The notes: a model not told the origin generated them from the sequence alone. A DNA stretch of 33,798 nucleotides from Gemmatimonadota bacterium (GCA_947504615.1 CANNKR010000002.1:1-33798); one strand, 5' to 3'. Positions 18,366-26,808 are shown, numbered from the stretch's first letter. A program made the numbers and translations.

Positions 18366-20094
18366 CCGCCGGCATGCTGCCGGCGCTCGTCTGCCGGCGG
18401 GCGCGCGTGTAGAGGCGGGCCGCGGTCTCGCGCACGTCCTTGTCGCGATCTTCCAGCAGCTTCTGCAGCGTGACCATGGCCTGCGGTGTGCGGGCCTCGC
18501 CCATGGCCTCGATGGCGCTGAGCCGCAGGGTCGAGATGTCGCGTCGCCGCAGCAGCCGCTGGTCGGGCATGGCGAGCGCCACAAGCTTCTGTACGCCCTC
18601 CGCCAGGGCCATCCGCCCCAGCGCCGTGATGATCGCGAGTTGCACATCGAGCTCGGATTCGGCGTCCAGGCGCTGCACGAGAGCGGACACCAGCCGCGGT
18701 TCCCGCCGCCCCTGCAGGACGACGGTCGCGGCCAGCCGCACTTCGGGCGATGCATCCTCCGCGGCCCGCAGCAGTGCGTCTGCCACGAACGATGAACCCG
18801 GAAACACGGCCAGCGCCTTCACCGCCGCCTGCCGTACACGCACGCTGGAATGACCAAGCTGGTCGCCCAGCACACGTTCCGCGTCGGCGAAGCGCAGTTG
18901 CGCCACGAGGCCGATGGCGCGCTCCACCACGGACGGCCGGTCGTCATCGAGCATCGCCACGACGGCGTCGCGCGCGGCAGGCAGCCGACCCAGCAGCGCA
19001 GAGTACAGCGCGCGCCATTCGGCACTGGGCGCACACGAGACGCGATCGGCCACCGCTTCGGCACCGTCCTCGCCGAACCGCGACAGCACCTGTTCCACGG
19101 ACGCGCTGAGCGAGGGAGTGTCGGTATAGAGCATCGCGATGGAGCGAAGCAGCGTCGGCTTGGTGAGGCGCCGCATCACCACCACGAACTGGCGGCGCAT
19201 CTCGGCATCGACCGCCAGGTCCACGCACGCGAACATCGCCTGCAGCAGCTGCAGCGCCACCGGGACGTGCCCGTCGCGAAACTCCTGCTCGATGCACAGC
19301 TGGATCGGCTCGAGCAACCGCTTCAGCGTGCCCGGCTCACTGGACGTGATCAGGCGCTCGAACAGCTCGCGATGACTCGCCTCGACCAACTCGGCGACGA
19401 CGTCCGGAAGGCGCGTCGCCAACGGCCCGGTGACCACCGCGGAAGCGCCTGCACCCGTGACCGGAGGCAGGGCCGCACTTGGTGCAGACGCCTCCACGAC
19501 GGCCTCTGCATCCGCATCCACCACCGGAGCGACATCCTCCGCTACGGCCGTTTCGATCACCGCATCCACCGCTGGATCCGCCGCCGGCAGCGGCGCGGCC
19601 TCCGGCGCAGCCTCCGGCGCAGCCTCCGGCGCAGCCTCCGGCGCGGCCTCCTGCGCGGCCTCCGGCGCGGCCGCAGCCAGCACCACGACGATCTCGTTCC
19701 GTGGGAGCTCCGCGATCGCCGTCGCGAAGGCGGACGGGGTCATCTCGCCGCGTACCGCGGTGGCGAGGAGCTGCGAGATGGCCTTGATCTGCGCCTGCGG
19801 GGCGTGATGCGCCACCTGAATCCGGACGACGCCCAGTGAGGCGAAGAGATCCCGGAGCATCGGCGCGTTCGGGATGTCCTCGGCCACGTCGCTGGCGCCG
19901 GCGCGCAAGACGTGCGCCTCCATCGACAACTCGACCTTGCCGTGCTTCACTGCACTACGCGCCGCACGCAGCGCGGCCTTCTCCGTGACGTGGTCGTCGG
20001 GCTGATGCGCGTACAGGGCGACCAGCCGAGCAATCTGCGTGAGGAACTCGACGTGGCGATCCATGAGGGCGGCAGGCACTCCGTTGTCTGGCAT
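18352..20094 (-). CDS. HEAT-repeat protein with Ala/Pro/Glu-rich linker
   Basis: C-terminal HEAT-like repeats (SSVRVRQAAVKALAVF, ASPEVRLAATVVLQGR, SELDVQLAIITALGRM, RDKDVRETAARLYTRA); central (EAAP)n linker. Confidence 0.8.
   Translation of the reverse strand: MPDNGVPAALMDRHVEFLTQIARLVALYAHQPDDHVTEKAALRAARSAVKHGKVELSMEAHVLRAGASDVAEDIPNAPMLRDLFASLGVVRIQVAHHAPQAQIKAISQLLATAVRGEMTPSAFATAIAELPRNEIVVVLAAAAPEAAQEAAPEAAPEAAPEAAPEAAPLPAADPAVDAVIETAVAEDVAPVVDADAEAVVEASAPSAALPPVTGAGASAVVTGPLATRLPDVVAELVEASHRELFERLITSSEPGTLKRLLEPIQLCIEQEFRDGHVPVALQLLQAMFACVDLAVDAEMRRQFVVVMRRLTKPTLLRSIAMLYTDTPSLSASVEQVLSRFGEDGAEAVADRVSCAPSAEWRALYSALLGRLPAARDAVVAMLDDDRPSVVERAIGLVAQLRFADAERVLGDQLGHSSVRVRQAAVKALAVFPGSSFVADALLRAAEDASPEVRLAATVVLQGRREPRLVSALVQRLDAESELDVQLAIITALGRMALAEGVQKLVALAMPDQRLLRRRDISTLRLSAIEAMGEARTPQAMVTLQKLLEDRDKDVRETAARLYTRARRQTSAGSMPAVSEP
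19592..19675. repeat. 12-bp tandem repeat, about 7 units (ggcgcRgcctcc), in coding sequence
   Basis: Consecutive 12-mers ggcgcggcctcc / ggcgcagcctcc x3 / ggcgcggcctcc / tgcgcggcctcc / ggcgcggccgca, encoding (EAAP)n on the minus strand. Confidence 0.9.
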
Positions 20095-20153
20095 TCGATC
20101 CGGCGCTCGCCTAACATACGCGGACGCCCCCGTCCTCAACACCCATCACTCGC

Positions 20154-21491
20154 ATGACTGCTCTCTCTCGTTCCCGCGGCACCGCGCTCGCTGCCGCCGT
20201 CCTGCTGTCCGCCGGCTGTTCCGCCCTCGCCCGCCAGGGGCAGGCGCCCGCCGCGTCCGTTTCGGCCGCCGACCAGATGCGCGCCGACATCACCCTGCTC
20301 GCCGGCGACCAGTTCGAAGGGCGCGGCACCGGAACGCCCGGCAATGACTCCGCGGCCGCGTTCATTGCCCGCCGCTACCGCGCGCTGAAGCTCATGAGCA
20401 TCGCCCAGGCCGACCGGGCCGCCTGCGTGACGGGCAGCCGGCAAGGCACCGCAGACTGCTATGTCCTGCCGTTTACGACCACGGTGTCGGCGCGCAACGC
20501 CCCCCCACGCTCGCTCAAGACGCAGGACGTCGCCGCCATCGTGCCGGGCACGGGACCGCTCGCCGGCGAGTACGTGATCGTCGGCGCGCATTTCGATCAC
20601 CTCGGCCGCGACTCCTCCAGCGCCCGTGACCCCGAAAAAGGACGTGTCATCCGGTACGGAGCCGACGACAACGGGTCGGGGACCGTCGTGGTGATGGAGA
20701 TCGCGCGCCGACTCGCCCGGACGCCCACGCAGCGCTCGGTGATCATCGTGAACTTCACCGGCGAGGAACTCGGCCTGCTGGGCAGCGAATGGTTCGCCAG
20801 TCACCTGCCGGTGGCCAAGGACAAGGTGCAGGCGATGGTCAACCTCGACATGGTCGGCCGGCTGCGGAACGACAAGTTGATCGTGTACGGCGTGTCCACC
20901 GCCACCGAGATGAAGGGACTCCTCGACAGTGCCAATGTCGCGCCCAAGCTGGCGGTGGCCGCGATCGGCGACGGCGAGGGGCCCAGCGATCACGCGGCGT
21001 TCTATCGGAAGGACCTGCCGGTGCTGCACCTCTTCACCGACCTGCACGATGACTACCACACCGCCGCCGATGTCGCGGGCAAGATCAACATCGACGGCAT
21101 GGTGCGGGTCGCCGACTACACCGAGCGCGTGGTGCGCGCCATGGCGGATCGGCCGGGCAAGCTCACGTTCCAGCGTGTGCAGACCGCCGGCGCCAACCGG
21201 CCGTCGGCCGCGCAGGGATCCGGCGTCTACCTGGGGTCCATTCCCGACATGGGCGCGGCGGACGTGAAGGGGATGCAGCTCTCGGGCGTGCGCCCGGGGA
21301 GCCCCGCCGACCTGGGCGGCCTCAAGGGCGGCGACATCATCGTGAAGTTCGGCAGCAAGGTCATCACGAACATCTACGACTACACCGACGCGATGAGCGC
21401 GTACAAGCCGGGCGATGTGGTGGACGTCGTGGTGCAGCGGGCCGGCGCCGTCGTCACGCTGAAGATCACGCTGGGGAAGAGACCGGGGTGA
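20154..21491 (+). CDS. M28-family metallopeptidase lipoprotein with PDZ domain
   Basis: Lipobox-like LLSAGCS; M28 motifs VIVGAHFDHLG, GADDNGSGTVVVMEIAR, NFTGEELGLLGS; C-terminal PDZ LSGVRPGSPADLGGLKGGDIIVKFG. Confidence 0.92.
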   Translation: MTALSRSRGTALAAAVLLSAGCSALARQGQAPAASVSAADQMRADITLLAGDQFEGRGTGTPGNDSAAAFIARRYRALKLMSIAQADRAACVTGSRQGTADCYVLPFTTTVSARNAPPRSLKTQDVAAIVPGTGPLAGEYVIVGAHFDHLGRDSSSARDPEKGRVIRYGADDNGSGTVVVMEIARRLARTPTQRSVIIVNFTGEELGLLGSEWFASHLPVAKDKVQAMVNLDMVGRLRNDKLIVYGVSTATEMKGLLDSANVAPKLAVAAIGDGEGPSDHAAFYRKDLPVLHLFTDLHDDYHTAADVAGKINIDGMVRVADYTERVVRAMADRPGKLTFQRVQTAGANRPSAAQGSGVYLGSIPDMGAADVKGMQLSGVRPGSPADLGGLKGGDIIVKFGSKVITNIYDYTDAMSAYKPGDVVDVVVQRAGAVVTLKITLGKRPG

Positions 21492-21525
21492 ACCGGATAT
21501 CGGATTCATGATATCCGGCTTCACC
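21487..21525 (+). promoter_or_regulatory. Strong hairpin spanning the start codon of the downstream hydrolase
   Basis: ggtgaaccggatatc-ggattcat-gatatccgg(c)ttcacc: inverted repeat with one bulge; ATG of the next ORF at 21508 lies at the loop/stem junction. Confidence 0.6.
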
Positions 21526-22386
21526 ACCTCCACACCCGTTCCCCTCTACTGGTCGTCCTCCGGCCCGCCGGGCAGCGATACGCTGCTCATCCTGCACGGC
21601 GGTCCGGGCGCGCAGCACGACTACCTGCTTCCGCAGATGCTCGAGCTTGCCCGCGACCGGCAGTGCGTCTTTTACGACCAGCGCGGCGGCGGACGCTCCC
21701 GCCATGATGACGATCGCGCACTCGTCACGTGGCAGTCGCAGGTGCTCGATTGCGAAGCCGTCGCGCGCGAGCTCACGCCTGGTCCACTCACCCTCGTCGG
21801 CTATTCGTGGGGAGCGCTCCTGGCCCTCCTGTACGCGGTGGAGGCTGCCCACGGGCGGGTGTCACCCCGGCCCGACCGGCTCGTCCTCATCGACCCCGCC
21901 CCGATCTCCCGCACATGGCGCAATGCGTTCGAAGCCGAGTTCGCCCGCCGCCAGCAGGGACCCGCGGTGCAGGCGCTCCGCACCGAGCTGTCCGACTCGG
22001 GGCTGCAGGAACGCGATCCGGTCGCGTACCGGCAGCGCCTCTTCGAGCTCAGTGTCGCCGGCTACTTCGCCAACCCGCGTGCCGCGCGCTCCCTCACGCC
22101 GTTCCGCATCACCGGGCGCGTACAGCAGTCGGTCTGGGAGTCGCTGGGCGACTACGACCTGACGGACGCCTTGCGTGACGTCCACTGTCCCGCCCTCGTC
22201 GTACACGGGAGGGAGGATCCCATCCCTCTGGACTCGTCGCGTGCCACCGCAAACGCCCTTCAGGCCGACCTCATCGTACTGGATGCCTGCGGTCACGTGC
22301 CGTATGTTGAGCAACCGGATGCGCTCTTCGGCGCCATCCGTTCCTTTCTTGACCGCACTGTGGCCCACCCGCTCCGGACCGAATGA
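21508..22386 (+). CDS. Alpha/beta hydrolase, prolyl iminopeptidase (S33)-like
   Basis: LILHGGPGAQHDYLLPQM, VFYDQRGGGRS, nucleophile elbow GYSWGALLALLYA, VVHGREDPI, DACGHVPYVEQPD. Confidence 0.88.
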   Translation: MISGFTTSTPVPLYWSSSGPPGSDTLLILHGGPGAQHDYLLPQMLELARDRQCVFYDQRGGGRSRHDDDRALVTWQSQVLDCEAVARELTPGPLTLVGYSWGALLALLYAVEAAHGRVSPRPDRLVLIDPAPISRTWRNAFEAEFARRQQGPAVQALRTELSDSGLQERDPVAYRQRLFELSVAGYFANPRAARSLTPFRITGRVQQSVWESLGDYDLTDALRDVHCPALVVHGREDPIPLDSSRATANALQADLIVLDACGHVPYVEQPDALFGAIRSFLDRTVAHPLRTE

Positions 22387-22841
22387 GCGCCTACGACGAA
22401 ATCACCCAACCGTACGTCGCCACCATCGATACCGAGGGGAAGCGGTACACGGTGTCGGTTCGCATCACGTTCGATGGCATCGAGTACGTGGGGCGCCTGT
22501 GGTTCGCCGACGAATCCTGGGACGACCTGGGGCTCCCCGACCGCGGGGCGCTCCCCGGCCGGACCAAGGACGAGGTGCTGGCGCTCGCCCGCCGCATCGG
22601 CAACGATGAACTCGTGCGCCGGCATCGCCGCGCCCTGGCTGAAAAGCGCCGCTACCACGGGCTCCGCAAGGCCACGGATGAGATCCTGGCCAAGATCCGC
22701 TACCTGAACCAGGTGGCCATCTCCATGCGGGCCGGGCTGCTCGACGTGGAAGGCGCGGCACAGGAAATCGACCTCACCGAGAAGCAGCTCCACGCCCTCA
22801 TCGATCGCCTCGCGATCCACGCTGGCATCGAGCAGGACTGA
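22383..22841 (+). CDS. Hypothetical protein
   Basis: ATGA overlap with the upstream gene; 152 aa; beta-rich N-terminus followed by a charged helical C-terminus; no family recognised. Confidence 0.75.
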   Translation: MSAYDEITQPYVATIDTEGKRYTVSVRITFDGIEYVGRLWFADESWDDLGLPDRGALPGRTKDEVLALARRIGNDELVRRHRRALAEKRRYHGLRKATDEILAKIRYLNQVAISMRAGLLDVEGAAQEIDLTEKQLHALIDRLAIHAGIEQD

Positions 22842-22845
22842 CGCC

Positions 22846-23517
22846 GTGGCTGGTGCCCGGCGCCCCCGCGCCGCCCTGCGTGGCGCGCCGTTGCTGGCCC
22901 ACGCCCGCGAGATCGAGCAGCGCTTGCGCGCCCTGTATCCCGACGCGCACTGCGAGCTCGATCATCGTTCGCCATTCGAGCTGCTTGCCGCGACCATCTT
23001 GTCGGCCCAGTGTACCGACACGCGCGTCAACATGGTCACCCCCGAACTCTTCCGGCGGTGGCCCGACGCGCGCACGATGGCCACGGCGGACGTCGCAGAC
23101 ATCGAAACAGTCATCCGCAGCACGGGCTTCTTCCGCAGCAAGGCCAAGTCGCTGCTCGGCATGGCGCAGGCCCTCATGGCCAACCATGGCGGCCAGGTGC
23201 CAGCCAGCATGGACGCCCTCACCGCATTACCTGGCGTCGGCCGCAAGACGGCCAACGTCCTGCTCGGCAACGCGTTCGGCGCCAACGAAGGCATCGTCGT
23301 GGACACCCACGTGGCGCGGCTCTCCGTCCGCTTCGGCCTGACGACCGGAACGGACGCCGTGCGCATCGAGAAGGCGCTGATGCCATTGTTCGATCGCACC
23401 ACATGGGGAACGCTGTCGCACCTCCTCATCTGGCACGGCCGTCGCGTGTGCAACGCCCGCAAGCCGCAGTGCGGCGGGTGCGCACTGGCCGACATCTGCC
23501 CATCAGCAGTTCCCTGA
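22846..23517 (+). CDS. nth: Endonuclease III
   Basis: HhH motif LPGVGRKTANVLLGNAFG, catalytic VDTHVARLSVRFGL, Fe-S ligands CNARKPQCGGCALADIC; ILSAQCTD. GTG start. Confidence 0.95.
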   Translation: MAGARRPRAALRGAPLLAHAREIEQRLRALYPDAHCELDHRSPFELLAATILSAQCTDTRVNMVTPELFRRWPDARTMATADVADIETVIRSTGFFRSKAKSLLGMAQALMANHGGQVPASMDALTALPGVGRKTANVLLGNAFGANEGIVVDTHVARLSVRFGLTTGTDAVRIEKALMPLFDRTTWGTLSHLLIWHGRRVCNARKPQCGGCALADICPSAVP

Positions 23518-23541
23518 CATCCTCGACCCTGTGACCACCCC

Positions 23542-24012
23542 GTGAACCTGCCCCGCTCCGCCGCACTTGGCGCCGCCCTGTTTCTTGCCGCCTGCACACC
23601 ACCACCCAAGCCGGCGCCCCCGCCGGCACCGGAGCCGGTGCTGGCCAATAGCGACCTCTGCTATCTGGTGCAGGCGGAAGTGGCCAAGAAGCCCGGCCTC
23701 GACGTCGATCGCGCGCCCGACGTGGTCAAGTACGACCCCAAACCGCTGCTCCCCCCCAAGGGCGGATATCCGCGCAACGTCATTCGCCGCGACGGCACCA
23801 CCAAGGTGAAGGTGTCGGTCGTCGTGGACACCAGCGGCAAGGCCGACATGACGACCTTCTCGGTGCTCGAAACGACGCACCCGTGGCTGGCGGACAACCT
23901 CAAGGGCGTCATTCCGAAGTGGACGTTCACCCCGGCGGTCAAGAATGGCTGCCACGTGGCCGGCTTGTGGGTCTTCACCGCCACCCCCGGCCGCCGGAAG
24001 CCCGCCAAGTAG
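23542..24012 (+). CDS. Putative lipoprotein with TonB C-terminal-like domain
   Basis: Lipobox LAAC; Pro-rich linker; YPRNVIRRDGTTKVKVSVVVDTSGKADMTTFSVLETTHPWLADNLKGVIPKWTFTPAVKNG resembles TonB-C/energy-transducer fold. Confidence 0.72.
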   Translation: MNLPRSAALGAALFLAACTPPPKPAPPPAPEPVLANSDLCYLVQAEVAKKPGLDVDRAPDVVKYDPKPLLPPKGGYPRNVIRRDGTTKVKVSVVVDTSGKADMTTFSVLETTHPWLADNLKGVIPKWTFTPAVKNGCHVAGLWVFTATPGRRKPAK

Positions 24013-24087
24013 CCCCACCGCCCGCCCGCCGATACCTTTCTGTTTCCTTCTGTCCCCCTCAGTCCCACTCTGTCGTAATCTCTCCCG

Positions 24088-24546
24088 ATGAAGACTGCCA
24101 CCATCGAAACCAACCTCGGCACCATCGTTGCCGAACTCTATGACGACGCCGCGCCGCTGGCCGCCGGCAACTTCGAGAAGCTCGCCAACGAAGGCTTCTA
24201 CGACGGCGTCAAGTTCCACCGGGTGATCGCCGAGTTCGTGGTGCAGGGGGGCGATCCGCTCTCCAAGGAGCTGCCGGACGGACATCCGCGCGTGGGCACC
24301 GGCGGCCCGGGGTGGACCATCAAGTGCGAGACGAAGGGCAACCCGCACACGCACAAGGTAGGCGCGCTCTCCATGGCGCATGCGGGCAAGGATACGGGCG
24401 GCAGCCAGTTTTTCATGGTGCTCAGCGAGGCGAACACGCGGCATCTCAATGGGGTGCACACCGTGTTCGGCCAGATCACCACGGGGCTCGACGTGATGCA
24501 GAAGATCAAGCCCAACGATTTCATGACCAAGGTGCGCGTCGCCTGA
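24088..24546 (+). CDS. Peptidyl-prolyl cis-trans isomerase, cyclophilin type
   Basis: [50 protein letters not shown]...[18 protein letters not shown]...[11 protein letters not shown]. Confidence 0.95.
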   Translation: MKTATIETNLGTIVAELYDDAAPLAAGNFEKLANEGFYDGVKFHRVIAEFVVQGGDPLSKELPDGHPRVGTGGPGWTIKCETKGNPHTHKVGALSMAHAGKDTGGSQFFMVLSEANTRHLNGVHTVFGQITTGLDVMQKIKPNDFMTKVRVA

Positions 24547-24574
24547 CGCTTCCCCCCACACCGCGAGAACCATC

Positions 24575-24730
24575 ATGAGCACCACGCATCATCCCGAAGA
24601 CCGCGGCGCTGCCTTTACGGGGCTGATCGTCGGCGCCGTTGCCCTGATCATCATTGTGCTGGGCATCGTGAAGCTGACCAACGCCAAGTTTGCGTCGCAC
24701 GAGAAGCCCGTCGCCGAAGCCAACAAGTAA
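24575..24730 (+). CDS. Small single-TM protein (51 aa), not in supplied ORF track
   Basis: Manual translation MSTTHHPEDRGAAFTGLIVGAVALIIIVLGIVKLTNAKFASHEKPVAEANK*; one clear TM helix; sits between ppiase and P-type ATPase; below the ORF-track length cutoff. Confidence 0.65.
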   Translation: MSTTHHPEDRGAAFTGLIVGAVALIIIVLGIVKLTNAKFASHEKPVAEANK

Positions 24731-24738
24731 GGAACCAG

Positions 24739-26613
24739 ATGACCGAAGCTGAGCGCCCCCCCGCCACCTCCGGCGCGGGGGCGTTTTCGTTATCCCGTGG
24801 CGCCATGTGGCTCCCGGCCCTCGCCGTCGTGTCGCTCGCCGTTGGCGGCATCGTCCGGTGGACAAACCCCGACAATCCGTGGGTCTGGCGCGTCTGGATG
24901 TGCGTGCTCGTGGCCGCCGGACTTCCGGTGGTGGTGCGCACCGTGCGCGGCCTGCTGCGCGGCAATTTCGCCGCCGATGTCGTGGCTACGCTCTCGATCG
25001 TCGGCGCCACCGGGCTCGGCCAGCCCGTGGCCGGCCTGGTCATCGTGCTCATGCAGACCGGCGGTGAGCTGCTGGAGCGTTATGCGGAAGGGCGCGCCTC
25101 CGACGCCGTACGTGCGCTCGAAGAAGCCGCACCGCGCACCGCGCATCGTCAGCGCCCCGACGGACAGCACGACGACATTCCGGCCGAGGCGATCGTCGCC
25201 GGTGATCTGTTGCTCGTACGCCCCGGCGAAATGCTGCCGGCCGATGGCGTGGTGGAAAGCGGCCGCTCGCATCTGGACGTGTCGCGACTCACCGGGGAAG
25301 CGCCACCGGAGATGGTGCAGCAGGGGAGCGACGTCCGCTCCGGGGCCGTGAACCTCGAAGGCGCCATCGTCGTGCACGCCACACGGCCCGCCAGCGAGTC
25401 GTTGTACGCCCGCATCGTGGAACTGGTGCGCACGGCACAGGGCGAGAAGTCGCCGATCCAGCGCATGGCCGACCGATACGCCATCTGGTTCACGCCGGTG
25501 ACGCTGCTCGTGTGCGCGCTGGCGTGGTTTGTGACGCACGACCCGCTGCGCGTGCTGGCCGTGCTGGTGGTCGCCACACCGTGCCCGCTCTTGCTGGCCA
25601 CCCCCGTGGCGATCATCGGCGGCATCAATCGCGCGGCGCGGCATCAGGTGATCGTGCGCAGCGGCGGCGCGCTCGAGCGGCTCGCCAGCGTCGACACCGC
25701 CGTGTTCGACAAAACCGGCACGTTGACGATTGGACGTCCCGATGTGGTGGCCGTGGATGCGTATGGTGCGTGGTCGGAGGAATCGGTGCTGCGGTTGGCA
25801 TCGGCGGTGGAGGTCGGCTCGGGACACCATCTGGCACGCAGCACGGTGGACGCCGCCGCCCAGCGCGGCATCATCCTGCCCAAGGCGTCGCACGTGGAGG
25901 ATTCGCCCGGGCTCGGCGTGCGCGGCACGGTGGAGGGGCGCGATGTGGCGGTGGGGGCGGCCGGCTGGCTGCGGACCCTGTTCCCCGATCAAGTGGAGGC
26001 CATCGCCATCGCCCGGGGCGCCGGGCTGCGCGGTGTCGTGGCCGTCGACGGCGAGATTGCCGGGGCCATCGAGTATGCTGACCGCGCGCGCGAGGGATTG
26101 CACTCGTTCTTCGAGAGGCTCCGCCAGCTCGGCATGCGGCACATCGTGCTGCTCTCGGGCGATCACCAGGCCAACGTCGAAGGCATCGCGCGCGCGCACG
26201 GCATCACCGACGCACGCGGCGACCTGCTGCCGCAGCACAAGGTGGAAGCGGTGAAGGACCTGATGAAGAGCGGTCACCGCGTGGTGATGGTGGGCGACGG
26301 CACCAACGATGCACCCGCGTTGAGTGCTGCGACGGCTGGCATCGCACTGGCGGCCCACGGCGGCGGCATTGCGGCGGAGGCAGCGGATGCCGTGATTCTG
26401 TGCGATGACATCACGCGCGTGGTGGACGCGATCGGCATCGGGCGGCGCGCCGTGGGCATCGCCCGACAGAGCATTGTGGTAGGGCTGGGGTTGAGCGGCG
26501 TGGCGATGGTCGCCGCAGCGCTCGGCTATTTCTCGCCGACGACGGGTGCGATGATTCAGGAGGCGATTGACGTGGCCGTGATCCTGAACGCCGTGCGCGC
26601 TTCGACGGGCTGA
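24739..26613 (+). CDS. P1B-type heavy-metal-translocating ATPase with TPC signature, lacking N-terminal HMA domain
   Basis: TGEAPPEM, VVATPCPLLLATPVAI (TPC), DKTGTLTIGRP, HHLARS (HP-like locus), MVGDGTNDAPAL; AAGGA SD before ATG 24739. Confidence 0.92.
   Translation: MTEAERPPATSGAGAFSLSRGAMWLPALAVVSLAVGGIVRWTNPDNPWVWRVWMCVLVAAGLPVVVRTVRGLLRGNFAADVVATLSIVGATGLGQPVAGLVIVLMQTGGELLERYAEGRASDAVRALEEAAPRTAHRQRPDGQHDDIPAEAIVAGDLLLVRPGEMLPADGVVESGRSHLDVSRLTGEAPPEMVQQGSDVRSGAVNLEGAIVVHATRPASESLYARIVELVRTAQGEKSPIQRMADRYAIWFTPVTLLVCALAWFVTHDPLRVLAVLVVATPCPLLLATPVAIIGGINRAARHQVIVRSGGALERLASVDTAVFDKTGTLTIGRPDVVAVDAYGAWSEESVLRLASAVEVGSGHHLARSTVDAAAQRGIILPKASHVEDSPGLGVRGTVEGRDVAVGAAGWLRTLFPDQVEAIAIARGAGLRGVVAVDGEIAGAIEYADRAREGLHSFFERLRQLGMRHIVLLSGDHQANVEGIARAHGITDARGDLLPQHKVEAVKDLMKSGHRVVMVGDGTNDAPALSAATAGIALAAHGGGIAAEAADAVILCDDITRVVDAIGIGRRAVGIARQSIVVGLGLSGVAMVAAALGYFSPTTGAMIQEAIDVAVILNAVRASTG
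24754..24791 (+). terminator. Intrinsic-terminator-like hairpin with U-tract inside the ATPase 5' coding region
   Basis: cgcccccccgcc-acctcc-ggcgcgggggcg followed by ttttcgtt; 12-pair stem with one mismatch. Confidence 0.6.
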
Positions 26614-26808
26614 ACTTTTCGGAGAATATTCTGTCAGCGAGACTCTGTACGGGACAGGGTGTCACTTCCCGCACAGATCGTAGTGCAATCCCTTACGCAT
26701 TGAGGGAACTGCGCCGATTGCTTTGCTGTTCTGTTGTGGAGATAGTTGTCGCTTGAAAGGCGCGCCCATTCCCGCGGTGCGCATCACCGCCACCCCTCTG
26801 GAGCAGCG
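26614..26808 (+). promoter_or_regulatory. Comparatively AT-rich intergenic region upstream of ccoNO, probable promoter/regulatory region
   Basis: Largest base-composition shift seen by eye; palindrome agaatattct (26623-26632) and imperfect inverted repeat tcccttacgcattgaggga (26689-26707); weak sigma70-like ttgctt-N17-gatagt. Confidence 0.5.

Noticed and set aside
19479-19787. 102-aa Pro/Arg-rich ORF (PPAQPPAQPPAQPP...) over the tandem repeat
   Set aside because: Simply another frame of the 12-bp repeat in the HEAT protein gene.
24790-26358. 522-aa minus-strand ORF antisense to the P-type ATPase
   Set aside because: His/Arg/Gln-rich mirror translation typical of antisense frames in high-GC genes.
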